Below, piece after piece: positions 1 through 11,108 of a stretch of 64,000 nt of DNA. The DNA comes from Apoda limacodes (Eukaryota; Arthropoda; Insecta; Lepidoptera; Limacodidae). Under the pieces are notes generated by a model. That model did no database searches, had not been told where the DNA came from, and saw only the letters and a list, made by a program, of their open reading frames with translations. How positions within the stretch are numbered: the stretch's first letter is position 1; each line of letters begins with the position of its first letter. The stretch is from assembly GCA_946406115.1 (NCBI GenBank), contig OX291545.1, forward strand, positions 6,014,001 through 6,078,000, in the 5' to 3' direction. Position numbers and translations under genes: made by a program.

Positions 1-110
1 GGTTGTATTATGGAAATGTTACAAGCGTCCATAGGTTATGGTGACCGCTTACCACCAGGTGGACCGTTAACTTGTTTGCCATTTTTTAATATACAATATT
101 TAATTTATTT
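1..110 (+). mobile_element. LINE 3' tail fragment
   Basis: The sequence is a diverged copy of the tail at about 8815-8880, sharing the GTGACCGCTTACCA core and the CTTGTTTGCCA end. A reverse copy lies at 63548-63640. It is truncated by the window edge and is followed by an A/T-rich run in place of a clean poly(A). Confidence 0.6.
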
Positions 111-289
111 TTTAATATAAAAAAAAAATTAAAATCTGTTCTATTCTTTTTACTTACGAATAATTGCAAATCTCTTTCTAGCCTTTCAATCTTAGTGAAA
201 CATTGTTCATAATAGATGTAGGTACAATTATTTTGAAAAATAGGTATCACACGGCAAATTTTTAAATAGGTATGTATTCATTATAAAAA

Positions 290-975
290 TCCATACTAAA
301 CGTTTTTCTTTTATAAAAACCTTGCCCTAACACTATCAAACGCAACAGAAAAATTACCCGAATTGGTCCAGCCGTCGTCGAGTTTTTCTTAGTGCGCAAG
401 TCCGACTTTTTTCCCTTTTTTTCTGTCTCAGAAACCTTTCCCGGCGTGTGTAAAAAACTTACCAAAATACCATTAAAATCGGTTTACCCTTTTTGCGAGA
501 GCCCGACTCGCACTTGACACTGTCTGACTCGCACTTGACCCTTTTTTCTTTCTCAGAAACCTTTCCCGGCGTGTGCATAACAACTTACTAAAATTTCATT
601 AAAATCGGTTAACTCTTAGTGCGCGAGTCCAACTCGCACTTGACCGTTTTTTTCTTTCATAAAAACCTTGCCCTAACACTAACAAACACAACAAAAAAAA
701 ATACACTAATTGGTCCAGCCGTCTTAGAGTTTTCCTTAGTGCGCGAGTCCGACTCGCACTTGACCGTTTTATTTTTCATAAAAACCTTGCCCTAACGCTA
801 ACAAACACATCGAAAAAAAATTACCCTAATTGGTCCAGCCATCTTAGAGTTCTCCTTAGTGCGCGAGTCCGACTCGCACTTGACCGTTTTTTTCGTTCAT
901 AAAAACCTTGCCCTAACACTAACAAAAAAAAATTACCCGAATTAATCCAGCCGTCTTCGAGTTTTTCGCTTAGCA
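290..975. repeat. Tandem array of ~120-bp units with palindromic core
   Basis: Units contain a TTCATAAAAACCTTGCCCTAAC box, a TTGGTCCAGCCGTC box and an imperfect palindrome GTGCGCGAGTCCGACTCGCAC. The palindrome recurs at about 619, 739 and 859, an exact 120-bp spacing, and degenerate units extend upstream to about 300. The same palindrome appears singly at about 14587 and, degraded, at about 14248. This points to a dispersed element end that has amplified locally. The short ORFs inside the array are incidental. Confidence 0.75.
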
Positions 976-2287
976 ACATATTTTGCGATTCATTTTTATT
1001 TATAAAGATTACGCTAAATACCTAGTTAAAAGTCAAAAAAATTTAATTATCTTGCTGCGCAACGAAACATGCAACAGTGATATTTTCGTAATTGTTTCCT
1101 TAGGTACCTACCTACTTACTTCAAGCGCAATACAAGTGAAGATTCGCTCACGGATGGCCCGCGACTGATTTTGGCTGCTACCTCGCACCTCGCCTCGCCT
1201 CCCCCGTCTCAAGCCCCCCGTGTTTGTTATAGTGTAATAAGCACGAAGTTGCAGCTGTTTTGACAATAAAGTTTTTGAACTCTAATAATTTTAGAACTAC
1301 AAAATTTAACGTAAACACCACAGACCTAGATATTGGTTGTCTGGTCTTGTTAAAACAAAAAACATTGAGTTTAAGGGATTGATATTCATCAGAGGAGAAA
1401 AATCCTGTTGTATGGAGCGCGCTGCGAATCCGATACCCTTAACAGATGGAAAATGTTTGTCTTACTTCTTATCTCGATAGTCAACTTGGGTAATACCTAG
1501 CTAGGTGCTTAATAAGCTATTCTTATGTTGTTTTTGACATAAAACATGATTCCTACTCAGTCAAAATTATAATGATTACCTACAGGTTATTTTATGTGAA
1601 CTTGCTTTTCTGTTAGCTATGTAAATAATGGCCACAATAATACGAGTGTATTTAATTTTTCTATACTAATAAACTAACCCAAATACTAACACTTTTGTTA
1701 GGTAAAACTCCAGTAACTCGCTCGCTCAAAATTATCTATGTAGATAATTAGCTCGATACCTAATGTTTTGGATATTTTACTTTCATATAATACTATGGGT
1801 ATATCAACATTTTAAGAGACAGCATAATATCTTAAATTTGATATTAAATTTAATAAGGGTTTTAGTATTCGGACGTCAGATGTAAGATTATATTATTACT
1901 CAGTTGCTGCTGATTTTTTTTGTATTTTTGGTGTGACGTGTAATTAAAATGTGGTAATTGATAATAAAGATTAGACGAGCTCACGCGTTTCGGCAATAAA
2001 GGTTTAGGTCATCGATATACTACAATCAAGGATATCGCACGCCGAACAAATCACTACGAAAATTGTGGAACAAAATATGCATCACAGATTACTGAAAATG
2101 TCTATAGGCATATACGAAAGTGCTAACTAGCCAGTTCTAACTACTTCAATACGTGTGACATTCAAAGAAATGATTACTCTTTGACAACCTCATAAGACTC
2201 AAAATTAATTGTAAGTATTGAATCATTACTACCGTTTATGACCGATACATTGATCTGGTTCTTTTTTCACTCGGTGACGTTGTCACG
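976..2287. other. No gene recognised; AT-rich spacer
   Basis: No recognisable coding sequence or repeat family was seen. The ORF at 983-1168 is short and featureless. A short GC-rich stretch lies near 1150-1215 and an AATAAA at about 1265, but nothing upstream supports a transcript. Confidence 0.5.
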
Positions 2288-2329
2288 TTGTCCACTGCAG
2301 CATTAGTAATACTTACCTTACTAATCTTA

Positions 2330-2600
2330 CTAATATTGTTATTGTTAAAAGTATGGTTGTTTGTATGTTTGTTACTCAATCACGCTTCAACCATTGGACG
2401 AAAGGAGATGAAACTTGGCGTTGGCACACATATACATAGTAGACCTGAAATAGGATATAGGATACTGTTTATCCCGATCGAGATTCCCTACGGAAAAAAA
2501 TTTTTCTGAGAATTTTACTTTCTCACTTCGCAACGAAGCATCCAATTGAGCTGAAATTGGGCACAGGATTAGTTGAAGAGACGGAGTACTCATAGCTTAA
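2330..2600 (+). repeat. Dispersed repeat of lepidopteran type
   Basis: The segment contains a TGTATGTTTGTTACTCAATCACGC-like box, followed by a 'gacgaaaggagatgaaacttgg' phrase and a second 'catccaattgagctgaaattggg' phrase. This phrasing is characteristic of short non-autonomous elements scattered through lepidopteran genomes. The assignment rests on recollection of that pattern. The overlapping ORFs on both strands are by-products. Confidence 0.45.
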
Positions 2601-2639
2601 ACAAACTCAAACATAAGTATTTTTTTTTATTTAAGTAGA

Positions 2640-2720
2640 CTTTCAAACAGCACTTTCCGGTGCGGGAAAAAATTATTACTGAGAAAAGTCGGCAAGAAAC
2701 TCAGTAGTTTATCTTTTGTA
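2640..2720 (-). mobile_element. Degenerate LINE 3' UTR fragment
   Basis: The phrase ending GTCGGCAAGAAACTCAGTAG resembles the 3' UTR of the LINE copies at 7800-7845 and 45500-45545, which read GAATCCGGCAAGAAACTCGATAG. Confidence 0.45.
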
Positions 2721-2759
2721 TATATACTTCTACTAATAATAATAATTAATTAGGATTAA

Positions 2760-3999
2760 TGGGGTTAGAAATCCATATCCATCTATCTATACTAGTAATA
2801 TAATTCTGAAAGTGTGTCTTAACGGGTTTGGCTGAAATTCCGCAAGAAGATAGGTCATGGTCCAGATTAACTAATGCTACTTATTTGCTACGCGAACATT
2901 TTCAGCCCACATTTTTAATATTTTATTTCTCAACGGACGTAACGTAACGGGGCACCACAATACGTTGATTTTTGGCACATAGGTGAAAAGATAAATATAG
3001 ATATAAAACGGGAACATTTTATTCGCATATTTAACTCTGTAAAGTAGCATTAAATTGCCTATTTTTTTGCACAGACTTAGCTGAAAGGGTAGATAGATAT
3101 AAGTAGGATACTTTTATACCGTTAGGAAATGGCTTTTATACAGGTTTATTTTATACAGGTCATAACGAAAGGTAATTGTCTTTGACGATGCAACAGATCA
3201 ATGGTTTAACCTGATTTTAAGGATAGAAATATCTTGAGGACTTAAGAAGGAACATGGAATTCTATTCTTTACATACAATTATAGGTTTATGATTTCCGGA
3301 AAATTCAAGTTTTTGCAGTAGTAACAGAATTGTATTGCTACAAACATAGCTTGCTATAACAAACTTGCTCTCGTTGTAAACAATTTTGTTATCGAAGAAT
3401 CTCTCGCCAAAAACCAATTTGGCGCGATTGGAGTGGAGCTGGTAATTATATAAGACATTTTATACTCATTAAAATATTTATATTATAACACCTATGTACA
3501 GAAATAATATTAATACACAACATAAATTATATACAAATAAAATTAAACAAAAATACAAATCTATACTAAAAAAAAAAGCGGTTTATCGCATACTTTTAGT
3601 TTTTTCTTTATAAAAAGAAAAGGAACAAAATGAATTCAAAGTTTGTGTTTTTAGTGTTTAGGTTATCAAAATAAGCGATTAATTTTATTCAGTACGGAAC
3701 CCTGTGTCGCGTCCAACTAGCAATTTGGTTTTTATTTACTTTTTTCAATAATACATATATAAAAAAGTAACGTAACATATTGATACAAAAATTAACAATT
3801 TTAAATATAAAAATGAATATACTTCACAGTATTTATCTAAAAAATCATACTTCTACTGCATTTTATTATAAAAATACGAAAGATAACTGAATAGGACATA
3901 AAATATCAACTTAACACAACCACAAATAATAAAATAATAAAATAGAATTTATGTAAGAATAGACATATACACAGTAACTACATAGGTAATAGATTTATA
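2760..3999. other. Noncoding, AT-rich repeat debris
   Basis: No coding sequence was recognised. A TACGGAACCCTGTGTCGCGTCC phrase at about 3697 resembles the lead-in to the GTGCGCGAGTC palindrome family at 300-960. The rest is low-complexity AT-rich DNA. Confidence 0.5.
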
Positions 4000-4272
4000 T
4001 CAGCACTGTTTTATTACAGTGTAATATATTTTAAAATACAAAAGGTTAGCGAACGAATGAAATAAATTTATCTTGTTCCAGACTTGCCTTTTAGATTTAC
4101 ACTTTTTTTCAAAATTTTCTTGTCTGCAAATGTAGTGTAGTCTTAAGTCTATGTACTTTTCTGCAATTGCCTTTGTCAAATTATAGACATGTTCAATTTG
4201 ATCTTTAGAATGTGCATCAATTTGATTGAATAATAGAACATCAGAAAGTTTATTTAGTATTTTAACGGTCAC
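4000..4272 (-). pseudogene. C-terminal block of the P-like transposase
   Basis: This 90-codon open stretch contains AKEKYID-type residues (AIAEKYIDLRLHYICR), resembling the helical C-terminus of THAP9/P transposases. An upstream block at 4963-4739 keeps YKFSQDHLELF, where a conserved region after the RNase H-like core is expected. Placement agrees with the rest of the relic. Confidence 0.6.
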
Positions 4273-4947
4273 ATAGAGTACTTTTTGAGAAGCGTATTAC
4301 CTCCGCTAAGTTTTATGTGATACCTTATCGAACTTTCTGATTGGTTGCAAATTGTAAAAACATCTTTGGAAGCATAGCAAAGACCACGCATGTCTTTTAA
4401 ATCCACTAAGTTATGGAACCATTCCTTTCCGTTGCAAGTAAATTATTTCTGTAGTCATCGCAGTTCAATGTCTTTAACAAGTGGTACACAACAAATCCGA
4501 AGATGTAACCAACTATCTGTTTGGTCACCTCATGATAAGGACTATCATTTAATGTCACAGTTATTGCTGTATTTATTTTCAGCGTTTCTTTGGGTTTTTT
4601 GCTTTTCAATAAACATTTTTGATACCGTTACTTTATTGATGTCATCATGACGGACTGCGCGTTATAATTTGATAACCTGTGAACCACTCAAAATTGGAAA
4701 ATTTTCAAGAGGGCCACAGTTTCCGCTGAATTTGGAACTTAGTTCCAAGTGGGACAAGAGATTTTTGTACGCGCTTTTAAATTGGCGTGTATTTGGGTTA
4801 TTATTATGTTCTCCAAGGCTTCGAATCTTACCAAAAATAGCTCCAGGTGGTCTTGACTAAATTTATACATAGTTAAATAGGATAAACTGCTATCTTCGAC
4901 AAGTGTTTTGTACAAATGCTTAACACCATTGATACATGTAATAAGAC

Positions 4948-6115
4948 CTAAAGCACCTTGCATTTGTGTAATGGAACTTCTTTAAATTCAAAAACGGTTC
5001 GTTTCTGTCCTTCTACCGTAATAGTCTTTTTATATGTTACTTTTGTTGTAAGAGAAAGCAAGACAAATTTAGCTCCATCACAAAGTTTCATCACACATAA
5101 GGCATTCTGCATATTCAATGGTTTTTTTAAACCATGCTCACTGAAATTGCGAGAATTGAGAATGTCTAATGTTCGGTCGTAGTTTAAAGCCAAAAACTTC
5201 ACAGTGTAAATTGATTCAGCAAAATTTGGCATTTTGAGCTCTTTGCCACAGAATTCTATGGCATTCGCAACACTCTTGCTTAGTAATTGTGTAGCCAACT
5301 TTACCTTCATAATCTCATTTCTGAAGTGAACATGCCTGTGTGTCAATTAGTTGGCTAAATGGAGATTATTTTCTTCTTGCAAATTGTGTAAAGCAACTAT
5401 ATATTCCCATTTAATTGTACCCTCTGTATTTCTGAATTCCTTTTTGCTTCTAAATGATTCCTGATGAGCTTCACCATGTGGCATGCATCCAGGAGTACAG
5501 CAACATCATAACCACCATTGGGATGCTTGAAAGTAGATTTTATGTCATGATGATTGTCAAGATCGCATCCCAATGCCTTCATGCAATTTATATTGGACTT
5601 GCACCCATCAAACGTAACTGACACAATTTTGACACCCACTCCTTGACACTTATACAGTGCAATTGTAATTAAATTTGCTTTCATCTCTCCGGTTCGACTT
5701 TGAATAAATAAATATCCAATAGGTAACATCCATCCTTCCTGAAGTTAAACTATTACAAATACAAAAGCTTGGCTCGCTTTGTGATCTGTATCATCCGTCC
5801 CAATTCCCATATCAACTAACCCTTCATACTTTGATCCAGTCCAAATTTTCTGTTGTCGTATGGACATCTCATCTGCCAATAATGAACACAACAGAGGTTC
5901 TGCCGATTTTTTGGACTTTTCAGCCAGTCTTGTTAAGGATTCTGCAGTAAAACCAGGCTCAGCTTCTACACTTTGGTACCACCTAATAAGCGTGCTTGGA
6001 TGGGGAAGACATTTGTCAAATATTCTGCGCAAATATCGATACGCAGCTGGGGAATAAAAATGTACGGTGAGTGCAAACTTACGAAGTGCCGGAGGATACG
6101 TGGAAAATTCATGTT
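4948..6115 (-). pseudogene. Catalytic core of the P-like transposase
   Basis: Three ORF blocks carry the core: 6032-5745 (CLPHPSTLIRWYQS, ADEMSIRQQ), 5729-5397 (SRTGEMKANLI, VTFDGCKSN, LLDACHMVKLIRN) and 5346-4948 (MKVKLATQLLSKSVANAIEF, LDILNSRN). The aspartates in ADEM and FDGC fit the RNase H-like catalytic positions of P transposases, by family knowledge. The blocks are separated by stops or frame changes, so no active enzyme is encoded. Confidence 0.8.
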
Positions 6116-6601
6116 TTTTTATTAGCCAGTAAAATTGTCAATAGAATTTCATCTGTTTTTTTTTTAAGTTGCTACAAAGAGATTCATCAATCAATCGCCT
6201 CTTTTTTAAGTCTTTTATAAGCTCTTTTAAAGATAAATTGTTCCTAAAAAGTCTTTAATTCTGCTTCTTAAAATTTCTTATCTGTCTGTCTTTATGGTAA
6301 TTCTTCTATGGCAGTTTTCTTAGCTCATTTTTAGATGTGAAGTTTTTGGTGAGTTAAAACTGAACTAAAATCAGATAAAGTTGAAGACGGTGACGGTGAC
6401 GGTTGGCATGGAATTTTAGGAGACTTCAAATCTAAGTTAACGTTATTCACTCCAGTTAACGTTGATGAAAATTTCGGTTCATTAGCTAGATTTTCTTGAC
6501 TGAAATTAGATGTTGAATCCATTTCCTGAAAATCAAAATACTGGTAAAAATTATGTAATTTTCAATTCTACGCACCAACTATGTAAAAGTGTATTACTTA
6601 C

Positions 6602-6709
6602 ATCGGAGTATTCTGAAAACTGTCTCTGCAATTCTGCCTGCAAACATGATGAAACTCGCTTTCGTTTAGATTCTACCAAGTTTGGAACAGTAATATTATC
6701 ATCATCAAT
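6602..6709 (-). pseudogene. Linker exon of the P-like transposase
   Basis: The exon lies between a CTTCCTGCAG acceptor and a GAT|GTAAGT donor. It encodes an acidic start (IDDDNITVPN) and a basic stretch (ESKRKRVSS). Its place between the THAP exons and the catalytic part fits a P-element linker. The next exon starts at 6525 after TTTTCAG and encodes a serine/proline-rich stretch. Confidence 0.65.
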
Positions 6710-6884
6710 CTGCAGGAAGAACATAAATGTTAAAAAAAATAATAAGTAAATGTTTAATAAATAGATTTCTACTAACAAATTACGTAAGAGACTTTTAGCC
6801 TATAAAATAATTTACAACAAAAAATAAATTGAACTATTTCTTTTACCGTTATCTGTGGAACTGCAAATTTTTTTAATCGTCAAA

Positions 6885-7303
6885 ATCCTTTTTTTTCTTA
6901 TATACATGTCAGATTCAGAAAAATGACATAAACATATGATGCTTGATTCGGTTGGCTTATAAAAATCATCGCTTCGGTTTTCTCCCACTAACTTTCGCCA
7001 TTTTTCTCTTATAGTATAGTCTTGTGGGAAGCTGAAATTAAGAAAAAGATAAATTGCAATTTACTTTACAAAAAAAAAATCTAAATTAAAAATTTATATA
7101 ATTGGCGACTACATTGCTATGTTCTCTATTTACATATAAATTTACAAATTTAACTAATTTCAAGCATATTTTAAACTAAATTTTGCATAAATTAGCTATA
7201 ATACTAAATTAAAAAATATATCTTACAGGTGGTACGTTACGCCATCTTTTTTAAGCTGAATTGAACTGTGATTATTACAATTTTTTATAGCGCACTTCGT
7301 CAT
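6885..7303 (-). pseudogene. THAP domain exons of the P-like transposase
   Basis: The ATG is at 7303. Exon 1 (7303-7227) encodes MTKCAIKNCNN and ends before a GTAAGA donor. Exon 2 starts at 7031 after TTTCAG. Joining them in phase gives the THAP signature YHLFPQD, then EKWRKLVG, then ICLCHF. This supplies the C2CH zinc ligands (C-x4-C and C-x2-H) and the conserved tryptophan. The AVP box typical of THAP domains (KKFAVPQ) lies in another frame, just past a run of A, so one indel has broken the domain there. The agreement of splice sites and phase is strong evidence that this was a real spliced gene. Confidence 0.85.
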
Positions 7304-7338
7304 GTTTGCGATTTGACAGATCAAGAGTGACTAAATGC

Positions 7339-7371
7339 AAACTCCGCTACGGGCGCGTTTTTGCGGAGTTT
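7339..7371. repeat. 9-bp inverted repeat upstream of the P-like transposase
   Basis: AAACTCCGC at 7339-7347 is mirrored by GCGGAGTTT at 7363-7371, with a 15-nt GC-rich spacer. It lies 36 bp upstream of the transposase ATG. It could belong to the element's 5' end, but no matching 3' copy was found. Confidence 0.5.
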
Positions 7372-7675
7372 CAGATGTGACATTAATGGATTGCTTATGC
7401 GTCATCCTTGGTAGGTAGTATATCGATGGTTTAGGTAAATTGTTTTAATTTATGATTTTTTTTCATATATGTTTCTATGATCTATATTACCAAATTGTAG
7501 AATTGTTTTGTTTGTTTGTAAACAGTTTTAAGATTGTTTGATAGAAAATCCTTTTTATCAAAAAAGCTTCATTGGCACTAAGATCCGTTGTGGCTATTTA
7601 CACTAATGTTGATAACTTTACTGCCAAATAATGTCTATTAAAATTTTATTTTTATTGTTGTTATTTTTAGTTTAT

Positions 7676-8180
7676 CCTAAAGTCAAAGTCAAAGTCAAAA
7701 TGGTTTATTCAAATAAGGATTTTACAATCACTTTTGAATCGTCAAAGTTATAAAATATTATTTTTTGAACCCTACCACCTTCCCGCCGGTTCACAATGTT
7801 GTTGATTTCTACCGAGAAGAATCCGGCAAGAAACTCGATAGTTACTCTTTTAAAAACACTATCAATAATACAAATAAACTAAAATACAATTAATGTTTTA
7901 AATAAAAAATGTTTAGTCGTACAATTTTATGTTATTTCCATTTTCATTTGGTTTACCTATGCATCCTGTAATTGAGAATCACCAGTCTCAAGGATTTTTA
8001 TCATTTACATAGTCTGAAATATTGTAGTATGCCTTTTTACAAACTACCTGCTTGATAAAAGATTTAAATTTACTTATTGATAGATTTTGAATCTTATTGG
8101 GAACTTTGTTGTAAAAGTGTATACATTGCCCCACAAAATAAGTAACTTTGTGTCGACGTGTGTCATGCACCAACAGTTTC
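7676..8180 (-). mobile_element. LINE 3' end with AAAGTC hexamer tail
   Basis: On the minus strand the fragment ends in repeats of the hexamer whose plus-strand form is AAAGTC (7676-7699). Upstream is the 3' UTR, then the ORF2 C-terminus (8173-7988; HFYNKVPNKIQNLSISKFKS). The same protein end and 3' UTR occur in the copy at 45371-46540, so this is the same LINE family. It is truncated at its 5' side near 8180. Confidence 0.8.
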
Positions 8181-8363
8181 CATCCTCATTATTATTTTTA
8201 ATTTAAGTTGTCAAGTTGATTTTAAATAATTAAATGACGTTTCTACGACTTCTGATAATTTATTTTACTTTTACTCAAATACCAGTCTCAACCAAAATAC
8301 CAAAGAGTCTGCCAACTGATGACTTTTGCCACTTCTACTTACTAAGAAGAATGTTTGCGCTTA

Positions 8364-8393
8364 CGCACTAGGCACCCACACGGGCCTAGTGCG
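8364..8393. repeat. 10-bp inverted repeat
   Basis: CGCACTAGGC (8364-8373) and GCCTAGTGCG (8384-8393) form perfect arms around a 10-nt spacer. They sit in otherwise featureless DNA (8181-8526), where no gene was seen. It may be a hairpin terminus of a non-autonomous element. Confidence 0.5.
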
Positions 8394-8526
8394 CGTTAAT
8401 TATAGAGGACACTGGGTGAGAAATAGACAATATAAAATACAAACGATGATGGCAAGTAAAAATACTAAAAATTAATTATAATTTAAAATTAATTACAATG
8501 AGACATTTTTTTTCCATACTTCATAA

Positions 8527-8905
8527 ATGTTTTTAACCGTCATTACTACATTATTACTATTCCAGTATCTCCCAAATCCTACTTTTGAATGGGAGGGACA
8601 AATATTACGGCGGCAGGGATTCTACTCACACACTTTAGAACCGAAATGGTCGCGTACAGTGCGGCTTCGGAGAAACTTCCTCCCGCTAACGCTTAAGTTG
8701 TGGAATGAGCTCCCTGCCAAGGTTTTCTCCAAGGACTATAGTATGGAGTTCTTCAGGAAAGAAGTTATTAGATTTCTGAAGGGTCGGCAACGCGCGAGTG
8801 GTACCCCTGGTGTTGCAAGCGTCCATAGACTACGGTGACCGCTTACCATCAGGCGGACCGTAAGCTTGTTTGCCACCATAGTAGTAAAAAAAAAAAAAAA
8901 AAAAA
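8527..8905 (+). mobile_element. LINE 3' end with poly(A)
   Basis: An open reading stretch (8527-8838) ends in the usual C-terminal phrase of a LINE reverse-transcriptase ORF (RRNFLPLTLKLWNELPAKVF, then FLKGRQRASGTPGVASVH). A short 3' UTR follows, with the GTGACCGCTTACCATCAGG signature, and a pure A-run at about 8886-8905. It is 5'-truncated, as is normal for target-primed insertion. The same terminus occurs inverted at 63528-63840. Confidence 0.8.
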
Positions 8906-9045
8906 TGGTTTGTTTATTAGTGGCCAAAAGTCGCGTGGCGCTAATAAAGCCTACCACCATTCTTAGGTTGGATCTGTGTGGCGCCGTAATAGGAGTTCGA
9001 TCTTAGAAAAGGTCCTCACTTCATTATAGCCCAAGAGCCCACGAC

Positions 9046-9465
9046 AGCCAGACCTTCCTTATTTTATAAAAGTTGAAAGTTTCTCTGTACATGTCTTCTA
9101 TACAGGTAAGAACGATCAGCGACTATAGAGTTTGGGTTGTGGTTACCTGGGCAGGTAACAGGTAGTAAAGGTGTATAAAATAGTACTTAAAATTTGTTAT
9201 AGTTTAAAGCTCAATTTTTTTATATTTTCTTCGGGATAACTTTAGAAATCTCGTCATCCATTGCCGAACACTTATGACAGTTGCTACCCCCTGCCAGACA
9301 CCCCTAAACTTTAATAAATTATAATTATACTTTCGTTATAGTATAAAAGCTATATTTTATATATGTTACTTGGGGATCTATAAAAAGATGTTACCTCATA
9401 GCCGGACAGTTTTCATGGTTTTTACATCTTGCCAGACACATCGAAAGGCCACTGTAGGTGCGAGC
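9046..9465. repeat. Left terminal inverted repeat
   Basis: The arm carries repeated copies of a GCCRGACAC-like motif: GCCAGACC at the tip, then GCCGAACAC near 9265, GCCAGACACC near 9293, GCCGGACAG near 9402 and GCCAGACACATCG near 9431. The mirrored sites are present in the right arm. Subterminal motif clusters of this sort are often transposase binding sites. Confidence 0.8.
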
Positions 9466-9629
9466 CCAAATGCTAAGTCGATTACGATTTTTTAAGGTAT
9501 CTAATAAAACAATAATTTTATTACGTTAAAAATTTTAGTTTATTATCATAATAAAATAAAAAAAAGTATGATTACAGGTAAAAAAAATATTTAAACTTTT
9601 TTATTAATTTAAGCATTTTCGTCGATGTT

Positions 9630-10499
9630 TTAATTTTCATCATCACTACTACTCCAGTCGATGGCATGATCGTCGTCAATATCGCCTTCTTCGTCAGTTT
9701 CTGAAAGAAAAATAAGGAATTTAATACCATTGTGAATAATTCAAAAATTATGTATCATTATTTGTCATACCTGATACAGTTTTGAGCGAATCACTAACAT
9801 AACTTGGTAGTTGATCCCCTTCAAACCATTTGAACTGGTATTTGTCATTTTTCAATACCCAGCCGTTATTGTCTGGTTGATATGTGGTTGAATTTTTTAT
9901 TCTGTTCTGAACTTCTTGGACTGTTTCCAATAAGGTTCCTGGACGCCGAATCGCCGACCTGACCATTGTGCGGGGTCGGCCTGGGGCGTGTGCGTGGCGC
10001 GCTCGAGAATTTTTCTATCGGACATTTCTCGCAATTTGCGGCTAGCCTCAATAACAAGTTAAATATGATTATATTCTTTTTGTAATATTTAAAATTTTAC
10101 TTTCTATAATTAAATTCGTAAGACAGTACCTAACTAAACAATGTAATGACATACCGGTCTATGTCTAACGGAAATCTGGCTAAAAATATGTCACTGTTTT
10201 TCTTCGACACATAACACACCTCGCACTTTCGTCTTGGCTTGCGATTCATATTTATTAAAACCAAAGAGATTAAAACCTAATAAAACTAATATTTCACAAA
10301 TAAAAAGGTATTTGAAAGTGTTTGTAAACAAACAACACTGACAGTTCATAAACGACGGTAGTGATGGCAACACGACAAATATATATTATAATGCGTCCAT
10401 ATAATACATACCTGCTAAGTCAAACAGGATGTTTTCCAAAATAGATTCTGTGTTTAGTAGGATAATACTTTCTTTCTTATTGGTAAAACGTGGAGTCAT
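9630..10499 (-). CDS. Small three-exon acidic protein, unknown function
   Basis: Exon 1 (10499-10412) begins MTPRFTNKKES and stops at a GTATGT donor. Exon 2 ends at 9771 with a GTATGA donor and encodes IRRPGTLLETVQEVQNRI and WFEGDQLPSYVSD. Exon 3 (9700-9630) follows TTTCTTTCAG, joins in phase and ends in an acidic, serine-rich tail (DDDHAIDWSSSDDEN) before TAA. The acceptor of exon 2 (near 10010-10050) is uncertain. The gene is the only coding matter inside the long-inverted-repeat element, so it may be its mobility or accessory gene. No family was recognised. Confidence 0.5.
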
Positions 10500-10642
10500 A
10501 GCTCCATACGATTGTTTTTTTCTATGAAGTGACGTCGGACTGGTTCAATAAATCACTAAATAACAGGTGGTGCGCAGTAAAAGAACGCACTCGACTAAGC
10601 GCTCTATCTCACTTGCACCCGCTTGAACAGTTGTTACCTCGC

Positions 10643-11033
10643 GCTCGCATCTACAGTGGACTTTCGATGCATCTGGCAAGATGTAAAAGCTATGAAAACT
10701 GTCCGGCTGAAAATATACATAAAATTTAGCTTTTATACTATAACGAAAGTATAATTATAATTTATTAAAGTTTAGGGGTGTCTGGTAGGGGGTAGCAACT
10801 GTCATAAGTGTCCGGCAATGGATGACGAGATTTCTAAAGTTATCCCGAAGAAAATATAAAAAAATTGAGCTTTATACTCTAACAAATTTTAAGTACTATT
10901 TTATACACCTTTACTACCTGTTACCTGCCCAGGTAACCACAACCCAAAATCTATAGTCGCTGATCGTTCTTACCTGTATGGGAGACATGTACAGAGAAAC
11001 TTTAAACTTTTATAAAATAAGGAAGGTCTGGCT
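10643..11033. repeat. Right terminal inverted repeat
   Basis: This is the reverse complement of 9046-9465 with scattered substitutions and one shorter inner segment. It holds the same motif series in reverse (GTCTGGCT tip, GTGTCCGGC, GTGTCTGG, CTGTCCGGC, ATCTGGCAAG). Confidence 0.8.
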
Positions 11034-11108
11034 CTTGCTCTATTACGTGTACATGTTACACGTGTATACTGCTGGACTGATAAAATCATTGTACTAGGCT
11101 GGCTGCAG

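Larger units (their letters stand above)
4000..7303 (-). pseudogene. P-element-like (THAP9-type) transposase, decayed
   Basis: Read on the minus strand, this is a P-superfamily transposase relic. It has an N-terminal THAP zinc finger (7303 to about 6885), two linker exons (6709-6602 and from 6525), and then a catalytic region from about 6115 to 4000. The catalytic region keeps YPPALRKFALT, CLPHPSTLIRWYQS, LLADEMSIRQQ, VTFDGCKSN, LLDACHMVKLIRN, a YKFSQDHLELF box and a C-terminal block at 4272-4000. The order matches the family. It is broken by several stops and frameshifts between these blocks. No terminal inverted repeats were found. It would have acted as a nuclear cut-and-paste transposase. 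Confidence 0.85.
9046..11033. mobile_element. Element with ~400-bp terminal inverted repeats
   Basis: The outer ends are AGCCAGACCTTCCTTATTTT and its reverse complement. The arms (9046-9465 and 10643-11033) align over their whole length apart from a short extra segment in the left arm. The roughly 1.2-kb centre holds a small spliced acidic gene on the minus strand. No known transposase was recognised. The direct repeat expected at the flanks was not seen. This is probably a DNA transposon of unassigned family, or a foldback element. Confidence 0.8.

Noticed and set aside
2288..2593. ORFs on both strands over the 2.3-2.6 kb repeat
   Set aside because: The leucine-rich start comes from a simple TTACTAAT-type repeat and the rest is a dispersed non-autonomous element.
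11040..11065. Palindrome ACGTGTA...TACACGT beside the long-inverted-repeat element
   Set aside because: Arms are only 7 bp, as expected by chance at this scale.
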